This document shows, piece by piece, positions 35,705-46,672 of a stretch of DNA of 62,059 nucleotides. The stretch spans positions 1-62,059 of the forward strand of contig WLRQ01000010.1 of NCBI GenBank assembly GCA_009697815.1, read 5' to 3'. The translations under genes and the position numbers were made by a program. Numbering within the stretch: position 1 is the stretch's first letter; each line of letters starts with the position of its first letter. The notes below the pieces were generated by a model that saw only the letters and a program-made list of their open reading frames with translations, had not been told where the DNA came from and did no database searches. The stretch comes from Actinomycetota bacterium. GTDB lineage: Bacteria; Actinomycetota; Actinomycetes; S36-B12; CAIYMF01.

Positions 35705-36990
35705 GAACTGGCCCCCGGTGGTGCGCCGCCATCGGCAAGCCGCACACCACTGAGCGCCCACCTCGCGGCATGCGGGAAGAAATTGCGATAGGTCGCTCTC
35801 ATCTGGTCGGGAGGGGTGAACGCACAACCGCCCCGCAGAACCATCTGATTCGACATGAACTTCCCGTTGTACTCGCCGATCGCACCCGCCGGTGGGTGGA
35901 ATCCCGGGTAGGGGTGGTAGGCCGACGCCGTCCACTCCCAGCAATCGCCGTAGACCTGGCGAAGCTTGCCGTCACTGGCCCCGGCGGCGCGCGGGTGGAA
36001 GGTCTCGACGTCGGCGAGGTTGCCCGCAACCGGCTGGCCATCGCAGACAACCGCGTGCTCCCACTCGGACTCCGTAGGAAGTCGCTTTCCCGCCCACGTG
36101 GCGAAGGCCTCGGCCTCGAAGAAGCTCACGTGGCTCACCGGAAGACCGGGATTGATCGGCCACGTGCCGTTGAGAGAATGCTCGAACCACACTCCGTCGA
36201 GCTCGATCCAGTACAGCGGCGACTGCCATCCCTCGGCGAGGACGTGCGCCCTCCCCTCAGCGAGCCAGAGTTCGTGGCGCCGATATCCGTTATCCGCCAT
36301 GAATTCGAGCCACTCACCATTGGTGACCAGGCGATCGGCCAGGCGGAAAGGCTCGAGCCAGACTCGGTGCCGCGGCTCCTCGTTGTCGAAGTGGAACCCG
36401 TCGCCCGCGTGTCCGATTTCGACGAGACCACCCTCGACATCCACCCAGCCCAGAACGTCGGATGCAGCCACACGTGACGGCGTGCCGGAGTACACCGGTC
36501 TGAGGGGATTGGTCGAGAGGAGGTGCTTGATGTCCATGAGCAGCAGTTCCTGATGCTGCTTCTCATGGTGGAATCCGAGCTCGATCACAGGAGCGATCTT
36601 GTGTAGGGTCCCTGAGTCGAGCCGTGTGAGGAGATCTCGCATCCGGTCGTCGACGTTTCCGCGGTAGGCACCGATCTCACGAGTGCCCGGGCGCGTGATG
36701 CGCCCTCGTTCGGCACGGGCGTGCCGCGGCCCCACAAATTCGTAGTAGCTGTTGAACAGGAACATGAATCGTTCGTCGTGCGGCGCGAATTCGTGTTCGT
36801 TCTCCGCGAGGACGAACGTCTCGAAGAACCACGTGACATGGCCACGATGCCACTTCGTGGGCGATGCATCCGGCATGGACTGCACCGTCTGATCTTCCGC
36901 AGTGAGCGGCGCGGCGAGGGATTCAGTGCGCGCGCGAACGTCGCTATACCGCTCAAGAAGAGGAGCGCCGTCGTAATCCGCGATGGTCAC
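35701..36990 (-). CDS. egtB: Hercynine oxygenase / sulfoxide synthase EgtB
   Basis: 429 residues from the GTG at 36990 (GAGGAGG upstream, spacing about 10). N-terminal DinB-like domain has the iron ligands in HHEKQHQELLLMD (HxxxHxE) plus an earlier His in SPTKWHRGHVTWFFETF. The C-terminal formylglycine-generating-enzyme-like domain has WLEFMADNGY, THE-like substrate residues and the end motif NQMVLRGGCAFTPPDQMRAT. It joins hercynine to a thiol donor with oxygen. The donor (gamma-glutamyl-cysteine or free Cys) is not predictable here. Confidence 0.93.
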   Translation of the reverse strand: MTIADYDGAPLLERYSDVRARTESLAAPLTAEDQTVQSMPDASPTKWHRGHVTWFFETFVLAENEHEFAPHDERFMFLFNSYYEFVGPRHARAERGRITRPGTREIGAYRGNVDDRMRDLLTRLDSGTLHKIAPVIELGFHHEKQHQELLLMDIKHLLSTNPLRPVYSGTPSRVAASDVLGWVDVEGGLVEIGHAGDGFHFDNEEPRHRVWLEPFRLADRLVTNGEWLEFMADNGYRRHELWLAEGRAHVLAEGWQSPLYWIELDGVWFEHSLNGTWPINPGLPVSHVSFFEAEAFATWAGKRLPTESEWEHAVVCDGQPVAGNLADVETFHPRAAGASDGKLRQVYGDCWEWTASAYHPYPGFHPPAGAIGEYNGKFMSNQMVLRGGCAFTPPDQMRATYRNFFPHAARWALSGVRLADGGAPPGASS

Positions 36991-37154
36991 GGAATTCAGC
37001 CTCCTCGATTTGGTGGCAAAGCAGCCCCTATCGGCCGACCTCACGCACTCATTCGCTAGATACCAGGCTATCCCCGCGTGCAGGGCTCGGCACCGGCAGT
37101 GAGCCAACGGGGTTCTTCTCCCGTGCAGCCGTGCCCGAAAGCGTGCCGTCGATG

Positions 37155-37580
37155 TCAGCGGCCTTCGAGGGCATCCGCGGCGGCCGAGGATGAATCGCGA
37201 AGGAAGAGCGTGCAGCGCGTGGCCTCGTCTTCCTCGCCTATCGCCGCAGCGGCGCGGGCGAGGGCGTTAAGACAGCGAAGGAATCCGCGGTTGGGTTCGT
37301 GCTCCCAAGGAACAGGCCCGTGACCCTTCCACCCATTGCGGCGCAAGAGATCCAGGCCCCGGTGATAGCCGACCCGGGCGTAGGCATAGGACTCGATCGT
37401 GTTACCTGCGCCGAAGGCCTCATCGGCCAGCGCGGCCCAGGCCAGGCTGCTGGTGGGGTTATCCGCGGCCACGGCACGGGGGTCAGAACCCCCCTCGAGC
37501 GCGGCCCGAATTTCCGGGTCGTCGGGCAGAAGGGTGGGAGGGGGTCCGCCGAACAGGCTCTGATCCATCGATGAGGTCAC
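37155..37580 (-). CDS. DUF3151 domain-containing protein
   Basis: About 141 residues. FGGPPPTLLPDDPEIRAALE, DNPTSSLAWAALADEAFGAG, then ESYAYARVGYHRGLDLLRRN and PVPWEHEPNRGFLRCLNALA are the conserved actinobacterial DUF3151 blocks. It appears helical and TPR-like; function is unknown. GTG at 37580 is used; ATG at 37568 is possible. It commonly sits next to fba, as here, on the same strand. Confidence 0.85.
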   Translation of the reverse strand: MTSSMDQSLFGGPPPTLLPDDPEIRAALEGGSDPRAVAADNPTSSLAWAALADEAFGAGNTIESYAYARVGYHRGLDLLRRNGWKGHGPVPWEHEPNRGFLRCLNALARAAAAIGEEDEATRCTLFLRDSSSAAADALEGR

Positions 37581-37610
37581 GTCGCCATCTTGCCCCACTC
37601 CGGGAAGAAC

Positions 37611-37628
37611 CGCCCCCACGCGGGGGCG
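37611..37628 (-). terminator. Small GC hairpin after fba
   Basis: CGCCCCC (37611-37617) pairs with GGGGGCG (37622-37628) around ACGC, in the 83-base gap between the fba stop and the DUF3151 start. There is no T-tract. It may be a partial terminator or attenuator. Confidence 0.45.
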
Positions 37629-37663
37629 CGCAGCCCTTCAGCAGGAATGGGACGTGGCCGCGC

Positions 37664-38686
<1,023 letters not shown>

Positions 38687-38868
38687 GCGAGGGCACTCCT
38701 TGACAACGGGTGACGGTGGTCTGCGGACCGCGTTGCGACCCAGGCCCATCCTGTCACGCACGGATCCCGCCCCTCCATCGGAACGACCAAGTCGTCAGAA
38801 GAAAGGTCCTGGCCCGAGCAACGATGTCTGCGGTGAATGGCGTTGTGTCGAGCTCCCGGCCCGCGTGG

Positions 38869-39561
38869 TCAGTCGGCGCGCGGGAGAGTCGGCTGGCCGA
38901 ACGCATGACGTCGAATCCACGCGTGCATGGCGATGGCCGAGGCCGCACCCACGTTGATCGAACGGGTGGAGCCGTACTGCGCGATGGATACGGTCGCCTC
39001 GCAGGCCGCGCGTGCGCCGTCCGACAGGCCGACTCCCTCCTGGCCGAAGACCAGGACGCATTCACGCGGCAACTCGAATGTCTCGAGAGGAACCGAACCG
39101 GGAAGATTGTCGACGCCAACGACCGTGATCCCCGCCGAATTGGCCCACGCGACAAGGGATCCCACGTCCTCGTGGTGAACGACATGCATATAGCGATCGG
39201 TCACCATCGCTCCACGACGGTTCCAGCGCCGACGTCCCAGGATCCGAACAGATGAGGCGTTGAAGGCATTCGCCGTGCGCACCACCGAACCAATATTGAA
39301 GTCGTGAGCGAGGTTCTCGATAGCGACATGGAACGGGTGACGCATCGTGTCGAGTTCGGCGACGATCGACTCGATGCTCCAATACCTGAACCGGTCGACG
39401 ACGTTGCGCCGGTCGCCCTCGCGCAGCAACTCGGGGTCCAGGCGAGGATCGGTCGGCCAGGGCAAGAGATGGGGTCCGACCCCGATCGAGGCCACCTCGA
39501 TGGTGGGAGCCCCGTGCGAGGCCCCGTCGATGTGTTCCCCGTCAGGCGCATCCATGCACAT
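38869..39561 (-). CDS. SpoU/TrmH-family RNA 2'-O-methyltransferase
   Basis: About 230 residues. The three SPOUT knot motifs are present: NLAHDFNIGSVVRTANAFNA, ECVLVFGQEGVGLS and SIAQYGSTRSINVGAASAIA. No separate N-terminal L30-like substrate domain is obvious; the first 80 residues are family-specific. Start could be at 39555, 39561 or 39579. The RNA target (tRNA or rRNA) is not predictable. Its position near fba and DUF3151 is common in Actinobacteria. It is divergent from dedA. Confidence 0.85.
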   Translation of the reverse strand: MCMDAPDGEHIDGASHGAPTIEVASIGVGPHLLPWPTDPRLDPELLREGDRRNVVDRFRYWSIESIVAELDTMRHPFHVAIENLAHDFNIGSVVRTANAFNASSVRILGRRRWNRRGAMVTDRYMHVVHHEDVGSLVAWANSAGITVVGVDNLPGSVPLETFELPRECVLVFGQEGVGLSDGARAACEATVSIAQYGSTRSINVGAASAIAMHAWIRRHAFGQPTLPRAD

Positions 39562-39590
39562 CAGCCTAGAGCGGCGCATACGCTCGGCCT

Positions 39591-40271
39591 GTGATCGCAG
39601 ACCCTAACCTCGCCTCGTTGACCGCGATCGCCGTCTACGCCGTGCTCTGGGGCTTCATTTTCGCGGAATGCGCACTCCTGCTCGGGTTCCTCCTGCCAGG
39701 CGACACGATCCTCTTCGGAGCCGGACTATTGGCGGCGTCCCCCTCGAGCCAGCTCAATGTGCCCCTGCTGATCGCAGGGACCTTGCTTGCGGCAGTGGCA
39801 GGCAACGAGGTCGGCTACCTGACGGGGCGACGATTCGGCCGAGCGTGGCTTGAGCGCCGCGAGACGGGACGGGCTCGCCAGCAACTTCGTCGCACGGAGG
39901 CCTTCTACGAACGCTGGGGCTGGATCGCGATCGTCATCGCCCGCTGGATCCCATGGGTGCGAACATTCACCCCACTCGTCGCCGGCACCGCGGTGATGAA
40001 TAGGCGTGCCTTCACCTCGGCGAATGTGGTCGGCGCCCTGCCGTGGGCCGCCGGTCTACCGCTCATGGGCTACCTCGCCTACCAAATACCCGCCCTGCGC
40101 ACCATCGCCTACACGATCGCTGGGATCGCTATCACAGCGTCAATCGTGGGCGCCGCCGCAGTGGCGCTGCGCGAACGCCGTCGCGGGCGTCCCCTGCCGG
40201 ACGAAGCGAACCCCCCGCAAAGCAACGGTGACGTGGCCGGGGCTGCCCATGACGAAGATTCGCGGGGGTAG
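39591..40271 (+). CDS. DedA-family (VTT domain) membrane protein
   Basis: 226 residues, GTG start. Hydrophobic helices, with ECALLLGFLLPGDTILFGAG (re-entrant loop with the Glu and Pro-Gly-Asp) and RWIPWVRTFTPLVAGTAVMN (the R-x-x-P-x-x-R motif). DedA proteins are thought to be flippases for polyprenyl-phosphate or phospholipid carriers at the cytoplasmic membrane. The C-terminal 40 residues are hydrophilic. A second DedA gene follows 9 bases downstream. Confidence 0.9.
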   Translation: MIADPNLASLTAIAVYAVLWGFIFAECALLLGFLLPGDTILFGAGLLAASPSSQLNVPLLIAGTLLAAVAGNEVGYLTGRRFGRAWLERRETGRARQQLRRTEAFYERWGWIAIVIARWIPWVRTFTPLVAGTAVMNRRAFTSANVVGALPWAAGLPLMGYLAYQIPALRTIAYTIAGIAITASIVGAAAVALRERRRGRPLPDEANPPQSNGDVAGAAHDEDSRG

Positions 40272-40280
40272 CCTGAGCGC

Positions 40281-40943
40281 GTGCCTACCACCATGATCGC
40301 GACAGTGTCAGCCCTCGGCCCCGCCTGGCTTCAGCCGCAAGGAATCCTTGAGCGTTTCGGCACCGCCGCCTTCATCGCGGTACTCGTGATCATCTTCATC
40401 GAGTGCGGGCTGCTGATCTTCTTTCTGCCCGGCGATTCTCTTCTGTTCGTCACAGGGCTCTTCATCTCGACCGACGCGATCGGTGTCCCACTGTGGCTGG
40501 CCTGCGTGCTGCTCTCGGTCGCCGCAGTCGCCGGAAATCTCTCCGGTTACTGGATCGGCGCCAAGGCTGGGCCCGCGCTGTTCAACCGCCCGGGCTCGCG
40601 GTTGCTCAAGCCCGAGCATGTCGCCCACACTCACGAGTTTTTCGAGAAGTACGGCGTCAAGGCCATCGTTCTCGCGCGCTTCGTACCTGTCGTACGCACG
40701 TTCATCACAGCGATGGCGGGCGTCGGGCGCATGGACTTCCGAGCCTTCGCTCGTTACTCCACCATCGGAGGAATCCTCTGGGCGGCCGGGCTCACGATCC
40801 TCGGCTACTTCCTCGGGCACATCGAGTTCGTGCAGAAGAACATCGAGCTGATCGCGATTGTGATCGTCGTGCTCTCAGTGGTGCCGGCCGGATTCGAATG
40901 GCTTCGCGCGCGACGGGTTTCGTCCGCGACGCCCTCTGTCTGA
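40281..40943 (+). CDS. DedA-family (VTT domain) membrane protein, second copy
   Basis: 220 residues, GTG start. ECGLLIFFLPGDSLLFVTGL and ARFVPVVRTFITAMAGVGRM are the DedA loop and R-P-R motifs. It differs from the first copy at most positions outside those motifs, so this is an old duplication rather than a recent one. Same operon as the first DedA gene. It is convergent with pyrE. Confidence 0.9.
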   Translation: MPTTMIATVSALGPAWLQPQGILERFGTAAFIAVLVIIFIECGLLIFFLPGDSLLFVTGLFISTDAIGVPLWLACVLLSVAAVAGNLSGYWIGAKAGPALFNRPGSRLLKPEHVAHTHEFFEKYGVKAIVLARFVPVVRTFITAMAGVGRMDFRAFARYSTIGGILWAAGLTILGYFLGHIEFVQKNIELIAIVIVVLSVVPAGFEWLRARRVSSATPSV

Positions 40944-40974
40944 TCGCCTCTAGCGCGGTGTCGGCCGACTCAGA

Positions 40975-41511
40975 TCAGCCGAGGCCGAGCTCCTCGAGGG
41001 AATAAGCGGTCACGTAGGGAAGCCCAGCAGCGGCGATGGCCGGGGCGGCGCCACGTTCGACGATCACGGCCACTCCCACGACCTCGGCCCCTGCCTCGCG
41101 CAGAGCCTCCACCGCAGTGAGCACGGAACCACCCGTTGTCGAGGTGTCCTCCACCGCGAGGACACGTCGACCTGCGACGTCCGGGCCCTCGATGCGGCGC
41201 TGGAGCCCGTGGGCCTTCTCGCTCTTGCGCACGACGAAGGCGTCGAGCCGACGGCCCTCGGCGGCGGCGGCGTGCAGCATCGCCGTCGCGACCGGATCTG
41301 CTCCGAGCGTGAGACCACCAACTGCGTCGTAGTCGAGGTGGGCGGTCACGTCGAGCATCACACGACCGATCAGCGGTGCAGTGGCACCGTCGAGGGTCAC
41401 GCGCCGGAGGTCGACGTAGTAGTCGGCCTCGCGTCCACTGGAAAGCACGACCCGTCCATGCACGACGGCCTTGCTGATGATGTCCTGGCGCAGCTGCTCA
41501 CGATCATTCAT
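40975..41511 (-). CDS. pyrE: Orotate phosphoribosyltransferase
   Basis: 178 residues. Converts orotate plus PRPP to OMP. VLSSGREADYYVDLRRVTLD, GGLTLGADPVATAML, AFVVRKSEKAHG and the PRPP motif RVLAVEDTSTTGGSVLTAVE are present. ATG at 41511; an in-frame GTG lies nine bases upstream. The gene is divergent from a small hypothetical protein. Confidence 0.95.
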   Translation of the reverse strand: MNDREQLRQDIISKAVVHGRVVLSSGREADYYVDLRRVTLDGATAPLIGRVMLDVTAHLDYDAVGGLTLGADPVATAMLHAAAAEGRRLDAFVVRKSEKAHGLQRRIEGPDVAGRRVLAVEDTSTTGGSVLTAVEALREAGAEVVGVAVIVERGAAPAIAAAGLPYVTAYSLEELGLG

Positions 41512-41565
41512 GGAGGTCACGGGTCGTAAGCCTAATCAGCGCCTGACATGCGGCATTCTGGGCGG

Positions 41566-42084
41566 GTGCCTTCCGCCTCCATCGCGCTCTGCCCACCAAT
41601 TCCCGGCTCGGCCGCGACGTACGACACCGAAGGCATCGCGGCCGTTCTACTTGCCGACGCGAGATTGGCGGCGGTACGTGTGCTGTCACCCGCCATGCCT
41701 GACCCCGAGTCGAGCGACGACGAACGAACCCGGCGGGCCCACTGGGTGGCGTATCTCGCGGTGGGACTCGCCACAAGTGGCGCCGTCGCTCCAGTCCTGC
41801 TGGTCACGGGTGGGGCGAGTGGCGCACTCAGCCCTGCACTGGGGTTCAGTCAGAAGGCAGCTCGGCGCGCTGTGTCCGGTTACGTCCTCATCGACGCCGC
41901 CGTTCCGCCAGCGGAGTCCCGCGGCGGCGACTGGCCGGACGCGCCGGTGCACTACCTCGCATCGCCGGCAGCCGAGCCGCTCGAGGTCAACCTCGCTCGA
42001 CTTCGCGGATGGACGGTGCACGACCTCGAATCGATTGATCCACGAGTGCTCGGCGACGTGATCCTCCGCATCGCGATCATCTGA
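41566..42084 (+). CDS. Hypothetical protein, possible alpha/beta-hydrolase relative
   Basis: About 172 residues from a GTG (ATG at 41548 possible). The run ATSGAVAPVLLVTGGASGAL SPALGF-type, followed by YVLIDAAVPP, resembles the nucleophile-elbow and following strand of small alpha/beta hydrolases, but the central Gly-x-Ser-x-Gly is altered (GGASGAL) and the catalytic Asp/His cannot be assigned. I do not recognise a specific family. It is divergent from pyrE across 54 bases. Codon use looks coding. Confidence 0.65.
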   Translation: MPSASIALCPPIPGSAATYDTEGIAAVLLADARLAAVRVLSPAMPDPESSDDERTRRAHWVAYLAVGLATSGAVAPVLLVTGGASGALSPALGFSQKAARRAVSGYVLIDAAVPPAESRGGDWPDAPVHYLASPAAEPLEVNLARLRGWTVHDLESIDPRVLGDVILRIAII

Positions 42085-42212
42085 CATCGCCGCGAACCCT
42101 CTCCTGGAGCGGGCCCCGTCGGGGCGTAGCCGAAACCTCACGAGTCCTTCTCTTCTAAGCCACGACGGTGAAGGGTCGACTCAACCCGCAGTCGGCTCGT
42201 AGTGTCGCTGCC

Positions 42213-43385
42213 GTGACGCGACGAATCCCGCCCCTTGTCGAACGAATGCGCGAACACGAGTCGACCGTGTTCGGCGAGATGAGCGCACTCGCGATCAGAA
42301 CCGGATCGGTCAACCTCGGACAGGGCTTCCCAGACACCGACGGTCCCGATGTCGTGCGGGACGCTGCGATTCGCGCAATCCAGGAGGGGCGGGGCAACCA
42401 GTACCCACCCGCACACGGTGTCCCCGAGCTGCGCCGCGCCATCGCCGATCACCAGCAGCGCTTCTACGCAATCACCATCGACCCCGGCACAGACGTGGTG
42501 GTGACTACCGGCGCCTCCGAGGCCATCGCCGCAGCGCTGCTAGCCCTCGTGGAGCAGGGCGACGAAGTGCTGATGTTCGCGCCCTGGTTCGACCTCTATG
42601 CCGCCGCGATCTCTCTCGCGGGCGCCTCACGGGTTTCCGTGCCGTTGACTCCCGGGACGTTCCGACCAGACGTCGCCGCGTTACGCGCCGCTGTCACCCC
42701 TCGCACCCGACTGCTCCTGCTCAACTCCCCGCACAACCCCACGGGCAGTGTGTACACGCGCGAGGAACTCACCGCGATTGCCGACCTCGTCATCGAGAAG
42801 GACCTGTGGGTGATCAGCGACGAGGCGTACGAGCACCTCGTCTTCACCGGGTCGGTGCACATCCCGTTCTGCACCATTCCTGGGATGGCCGAGCGCACAG
42901 TGACGATCGGTAGCGCGGGCAAATCACTGTCACTGACAGGATGGAAAGTCGGCTGGGCCACCGGACCCGCCGATCTGATCGCCGCTGTGCGCGTTCCCCG
43001 ACAGCACCTGTCGTTCGTCTCGGGCGGGCCGTTCCAGTGGGCGGTGGCCGAGGGGCTTGCCCTGCCCGACTCCTACTGGGCCGGGTTCCGCGACCAACTT
43101 CAGCTCCAGCGCGACATGCTGTGCGATGGCCTCACCGCACTCGGCTTCCCCGTCACCGTGGCGCAAGGCACGTACTTCGCCACCACCGACGTGCGACCGC
43201 TCGGATACGACGATGGGTGGGCGTTCTGCCGCGAACTCCCGACGCGTGCCGGCGTCGTCGCGATTCCCCACGAGGTCTTCCACGACGATCCGGATGCTGG
43301 AAAGCCTTTTGTGCGATGGGCATTCTGCAAACGTCCTGAGGTGCTTGAGGAGGCCCTCATGCGCCTGCGACGCGCATTCGGCTGA
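42213..43385 (+). CDS. Class I/II PLP-dependent aminotransferase (DapC / kynurenine-aminotransferase-like)
   Basis: About 390 residues from the GTG at 42213. Type I aminotransferase motifs: VNLGQGFPDTDGP, GNQYPPAHGVPELRRAIADH, LLLNSPHNPTGSVYTREEL, VISDEAYEHLVF and the PLP Lys in TIGSAGKSLSLTGWKVGW; C-terminal Arg in KPFVRWAFCK. Actinobacterial homologues are annotated as N-succinyldiaminopimelate aminotransferase (lysine synthesis) or as broad-range aminotransferase. No other lysine gene is present here, so I leave the symbol blank. It is convergent with clpB. Confidence 0.88.
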   Translation: MTRRIPPLVERMREHESTVFGEMSALAIRTGSVNLGQGFPDTDGPDVVRDAAIRAIQEGRGNQYPPAHGVPELRRAIADHQQRFYAITIDPGTDVVVTTGASEAIAAALLALVEQGDEVLMFAPWFDLYAAAISLAGASRVSVPLTPGTFRPDVAALRAAVTPRTRLLLLNSPHNPTGSVYTREELTAIADLVIEKDLWVISDEAYEHLVFTGSVHIPFCTIPGMAERTVTIGSAGKSLSLTGWKVGWATGPADLIAAVRVPRQHLSFVSGGPFQWAVAEGLALPDSYWAGFRDQLQLQRDMLCDGLTALGFPVTVAQGTYFATTDVRPLGYDDGWAFCRELPTRAGVVAIPHEVFHDDPDAGKPFVRWAFCKRPEVLEEALMRLRRAFG

Positions 43386-43409
43386 GCGCGGCGAACCTGC
43401 CCGGCTTCG

Positions 43410-46001
43410 TCACTGACGCCTCTGCACGGTGATGCCGTGGGAGTCGGGCGCACGATCGACCACGACCGTGTCGCCATCACTCACGTCACCGGCGAGGATC
43501 GCTTTCGCAAGTCGATCTCCGATCGAGGTCTGCACAAGCCGGCGCAATGGCCGAGCGCCGTAGATCGGGTCGAACCCGCCGAGTGCCAGCCATTCGCGGG
43601 CGGCGGGGGTGACCATAAGGCCGAGTCGCCGATCGCTGAGCCGCGCCGAAAGTCGATCGATCTGCAGTCCGACGATCACGCCAAGTTCCTCGACGCCGAG
43701 CGGGTGGAACAACACTGTGTCGTCGAGCCGGTTCAAGAATTCCGGCTTGAACGTTGAGCGCACAACCCCCATCACGGCGTTCTCCTTCTGTTCGGTCGAC
43801 AGAGTCATGTCGGCGAGATAAGAAGACCCAAGATTGGACGTGAGCACCAGGATCGCGTTGCGGAAGTCGACCGTGCGGCCCTGGCCATCGGTGAGCCGAC
43901 CATCATCGAGCACCTGAAGAAGTACATCGAAGACCTCCGGGTGGGCCTTCTCGACCTCGTCGAACAGCACCACGGTGTAGGGGCGCCGGCGAACCGCCTC
44001 GGTGAGCTGTCCGCCCTCCTCATAGCCGACGTATCCGGGTGGGGCGCCGACAAGTCTTGCGACAGAGTGCTTCTCACCGTATTCGCTCATGTCGATACGC
44101 GTCATCGAGCGTTCGTCGTCGAAGAGGAACTCGGCGAGGGCCTTCGCCAACTCGGTCTTGCCGACGCCAGTGGGGCCGAGGAAGAGGAAGGACCCCGTGG
44201 GGCGATCCGGATCTGCCACACCTGCGCGCGAACGTCGCACGGCATCGGACACGGCACGGACCGCATCGATCTGGCCCACGACACGCTTGCCGAGCTCATC
44301 TTCCATGCGCAGGAGCTTCGCGGTCTCACCCTCGAGAAGGCGTCCGGCGGGGATTCCTGTCCATGCTGCCACGACCTCTGCGACGTCGTCCGGGCCGACC
44401 TCTTCGCGCACCATGCGCGCCCGATCGGTTGTCGTGGACGCGGCAGCGGTGAGCTGGATCTCGAGGGCAGGAATCTCTGCGTACAGCAGGCGTGACGCCT
44501 GCTCGAAGTCACCGTCGCGCTGCGCCCGATCGGCCAGCATGCGCAACTCATCGATACGAATCTTGAGATCGCCGACGTGATCGAGGCCTTGCTTCTCCGC
44601 GTCCCAACGGGCGCGCATTCCGGCCAGTTCCTCGGACTTGTCGGCAAGGTCGGCCTGCAACTTAGCAAGGCGCTCGATTGACGCCGGATCGGTCTCGCGG
44701 GCGAGGGCAAGCTCCTCCATGCGGAACCTGTCGACCTGCCGTTGAAGGGCATCGATCTCGACGGGCGACGAGTCGATTTCCATCCGGAGCCTGGACGCGG
44801 CCTCGTCGACGAGGTCGATGGCCTTGTCTGGGAGGAACCTGCTCGTGATGTACCGATCGGAGAGAGTCGCAGCGGCGACAAGTGCGGAGTCGGCGATCGC
44901 AACCTTGTGGTGCGCCTCGTACTTCTCCTTGATGCCACGCAGGATCCCGATCGTGTCCTCGACGCTGGGCTCACCAACGAAGACTTGCTGAAAGCGCCGC
45001 TCGAGTGCTGGGTCCTTCTCGATGCGCTGGCGGTATTCATCGAGGGTGGTTGCGCCGACCATGCGCAACTCGCCGCGGGCGAGCATCGGCTTGAGCATGT
45101 TGCCGGCATCCATCGCGGAATCTCCGCTGGCTCCGGCGCCCACCACTGTGTGTAGCTCGTCGATGAAGGTGACGACCTGTCCGTCGCTGCCCTTGATCTC
45201 ATCGAGCACTGACTTCAAGCGCTCTTCGAACTGGCCTCGGTACTGTGCGCCCGCGAGCATGGCCGCGAGATCGAGTGACACCAATCTCTTGCCGCGCAAG
45301 GAGTCCGGGACGTCGCCCGCGACGATGCGCTGCGCAAGCCCCTCGACTACCGCAGTCTTGCCCACACCCGGCTCGCCGATCAGCACCGGGTTGTTCTTCG
45401 TGCGACGACTCAACACCTGCACTACACGCCTGATCTCCGCGTCGCGGCCGATCACCGGGTCGATCTTGCCCTCGCGCGCGAGGGCTGTCAGGTCGACGCC
45501 GTACTTCTCAAGCGCTTGAAAGCTGCCCTCGGGATCGGCCGTCGTTACGGGGCGCTGCCGCACCTCGGCGATGGCGGCCAAAAGCGTGTCTGGGGTAGCG
45601 CCAGCTGCTTTGAGGAGATCAGAAACGCCGGGCCCGCCTTGCTGAGCCAGACCGGCGAGCAGGTGCTCGGTCGACACGAAGGTGTCACCGCTTTGGGTCG
45701 CGACGAGCTCTGCTGCGGTGAGAGCGCGATAGGTGGCCGGAGAGAGCTGCGGCGATTGCACGGTCGCGCCCGTGGCCGACGGCAGTGCGTCAAGGGCCAC
45801 CTGCACCAGCCTCGTGAGGGCCACGCGATCGACACCGACACGGTCGAGGACCGCCGTCGCAATTCCTTCGCCGCTTGCGCCCTGAGCGAGCAAGGTGCTG
45901 AGCAGGTGAAGCGGCTCCACCTGGGCCTGGCCCGATGTCGCGGCGCGGCGTACCGAGCCGGCCACGACTTCTTGGCACTTGGTCGTGAGATTGAGATCCA
46001 T
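43410..46001 (-). CDS. clpB: ATP-dependent disaggregase ClpB
   Basis: 863 residues. N-terminal repeat domain ([20 protein letters not shown]), first AAA+ module with Walker [14 protein letters not shown] (about residue 200), M-domain coiled coil (about 400-510), second AAA+ module with Walker [15 protein letters not shown] (about 600), and [20 protein letters not shown] pore loop. It extracts proteins from aggregates with DnaK/DnaJ/GrpE, encoded just upstream. ATG at 46001. Foldback repeat D lies between hspR and clpB; no HAIR operator was found directly before clpB, so it may depend on the dnaK transcript or another promoter. Confidence 0.96.
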   Translation of the reverse strand: MDLNLTTKCQEVVAGSVRRAATSGQAQVEPLHLLSTLLAQGASGEGIATAVLDRVGVDRVALTRLVQVALDALPSATGATVQSPQLSPATYRALTAAELVATQSGDTFVSTEHLLAGLAQQGGPGVSDLLKAAGATPDTLLAAIAEVRQRPVTTADPEGSFQALEKYGVDLTALAREGKIDPVIGRDAEIRRVVQVLSRRTKNNPVLIGEPGVGKTAVVEGLAQRIVAGDVPDSLRGKRLVSLDLAAMLAGAQYRGQFEERLKSVLDEIKGSDGQVVTFIDELHTVVGAGASGDSAMDAGNMLKPMLARGELRMVGATTLDEYRQRIEKDPALERRFQQVFVGEPSVEDTIGILRGIKEKYEAHHKVAIADSALVAAATLSDRYITSRFLPDKAIDLVDEAASRLRMEIDSSPVEIDALQRQVDRFRMEELALARETDPASIERLAKLQADLADKSEELAGMRARWDAEKQGLDHVGDLKIRIDELRMLADRAQRDGDFEQASRLLYAEIPALEIQLTAAASTTTDRARMVREEVGPDDVAEVVAAWTGIPAGRLLEGETAKLLRMEDELGKRVVGQIDAVRAVSDAVRRSRAGVADPDRPTGSFLFLGPTGVGKTELAKALAEFLFDDERSMTRIDMSEYGEKHSVARLVGAPPGYVGYEEGGQLTEAVRRRPYTVVLFDEVEKAHPEVFDVLLQVLDDGRLTDGQGRTVDFRNAILVLTSNLGSSYLADMTLSTEQKENAVMGVVRSTFKPEFLNRLDDTVLFHPLGVEELGVIVGLQIDRLSARLSDRRLGLMVTPAAREWLALGGFDPIYGARPLRRLVQTSIGDRLAKAILAGDVSDGDTVVVDRAPDSHGITVQRRQ

Positions 46002-46059
46002 GTCGATCACCCCCGTCGTATGACGCAGATCGTGGCCATGTCCATCATGACGATCTCTG

Positions 46060-46116
46060 GCTGTGGATGCAGTGGGGAAGTTGAGCGGCCTCTAGCGCCG
46101 CCCAGGGCACATTCAC
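46060..46116 (-). repeat. Dispersed foldback repeat, copy D (right half)
   Basis: CTGTGGATGCAGTGGGG, then AAGTTGAGCGGCCTCTAGCG and CCGCCCAGGGCACATTCAC. It matches the right half of copy C (AGTGGGGAAGTTGA..., GCCGCCCAGGGCACATT). The left half is absent or degraded. It lies between hspR and clpB on the heat-shock operon strand and would be transcribed. Confidence 0.9.
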
Positions 46117-46133
46117 CCGCAATGGGTGGGGGG

Positions 46134-46580
46134 TCAATGGGAACGGTCGCGGTCGGCGGGGCGGGGGCGCCAGACGACGACGGCGGTGCCGGTCGTGGTG
46201 CCCGTTCTGCCCGGGGTGGAGCCGAGCCCCGCTTGCGAGTCGGCTGGATTGCGGGCACTGAGGCCTGGCCGGAGACGTTGGACCTCGGCTCGGAGGAACC
46301 CGACCTCCGAACGCAGGACGTCGACCTCAGACTCCAGTGCCAGGATTCGGTGGATCCCCGCGAGATTGATTCCTTCGGTCGACATCCGCGCGACCTCGCG
46401 TAGTCGGGCGATGTCGTGCAGTGAGTACAGCCTGTTGCGGCCGCCCGTACGGTCAGGCGAGACAAGGCCGAGACGGTCGTACTGGCGCAAGGTCTGGGGG
46501 TGCAACCCGGCGATCTGGGCTGCCACGGAGATCGCATAGACCGGAGTGAGGTCATCGGGCCGGAATCGATCATGCGTCAT
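46134..46580 (-). CDS. hspR: HspR heat-shock repressor (MerR family)
   Basis: 148 residues. The MerR helix-turn-helix PVYAISVAAQIAGLHPQTLR continues QYDRLGLVSPDRTGGRNRLY, followed by a short coiled coil (VDVLRSEVGFLRAEVQRLRP) and a basic Gly/Thr tail. HspR binds HAIR operators and represses the dnaK operon with DnaK as co-repressor. A HAIR-like site is present upstream of dnaK at 50470-50490. The dnaK-grpE-dnaJ-hspR order matches Streptomyces. Confidence 0.93.
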   Translation of the reverse strand: MTHDRFRPDDLTPVYAISVAAQIAGLHPQTLRQYDRLGLVSPDRTGGRNRLYSLHDIARLREVARMSTEGINLAGIHRILALESEVDVLRSEVGFLRAEVQRLRPGLSARNPADSQAGLGSTPGRTGTTTGTAVVVWRPRPADRDRSH

Positions 46581-46672
46581 CGGACACCCCGGGCACAGGC
46601 GAGAAGAACAACAGCCTCACGCATCATCGGAGCCCTCCGACACCTCAGGCACGCGCGAAAAGACCGACAGCG

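Noticed and set aside
42113-42125. GCCCC-GTC-GGGGC hairpin before the class I/II aminotransferase
   Set aside because: Five base pairs with a three-base loop is too weak to call a terminator.
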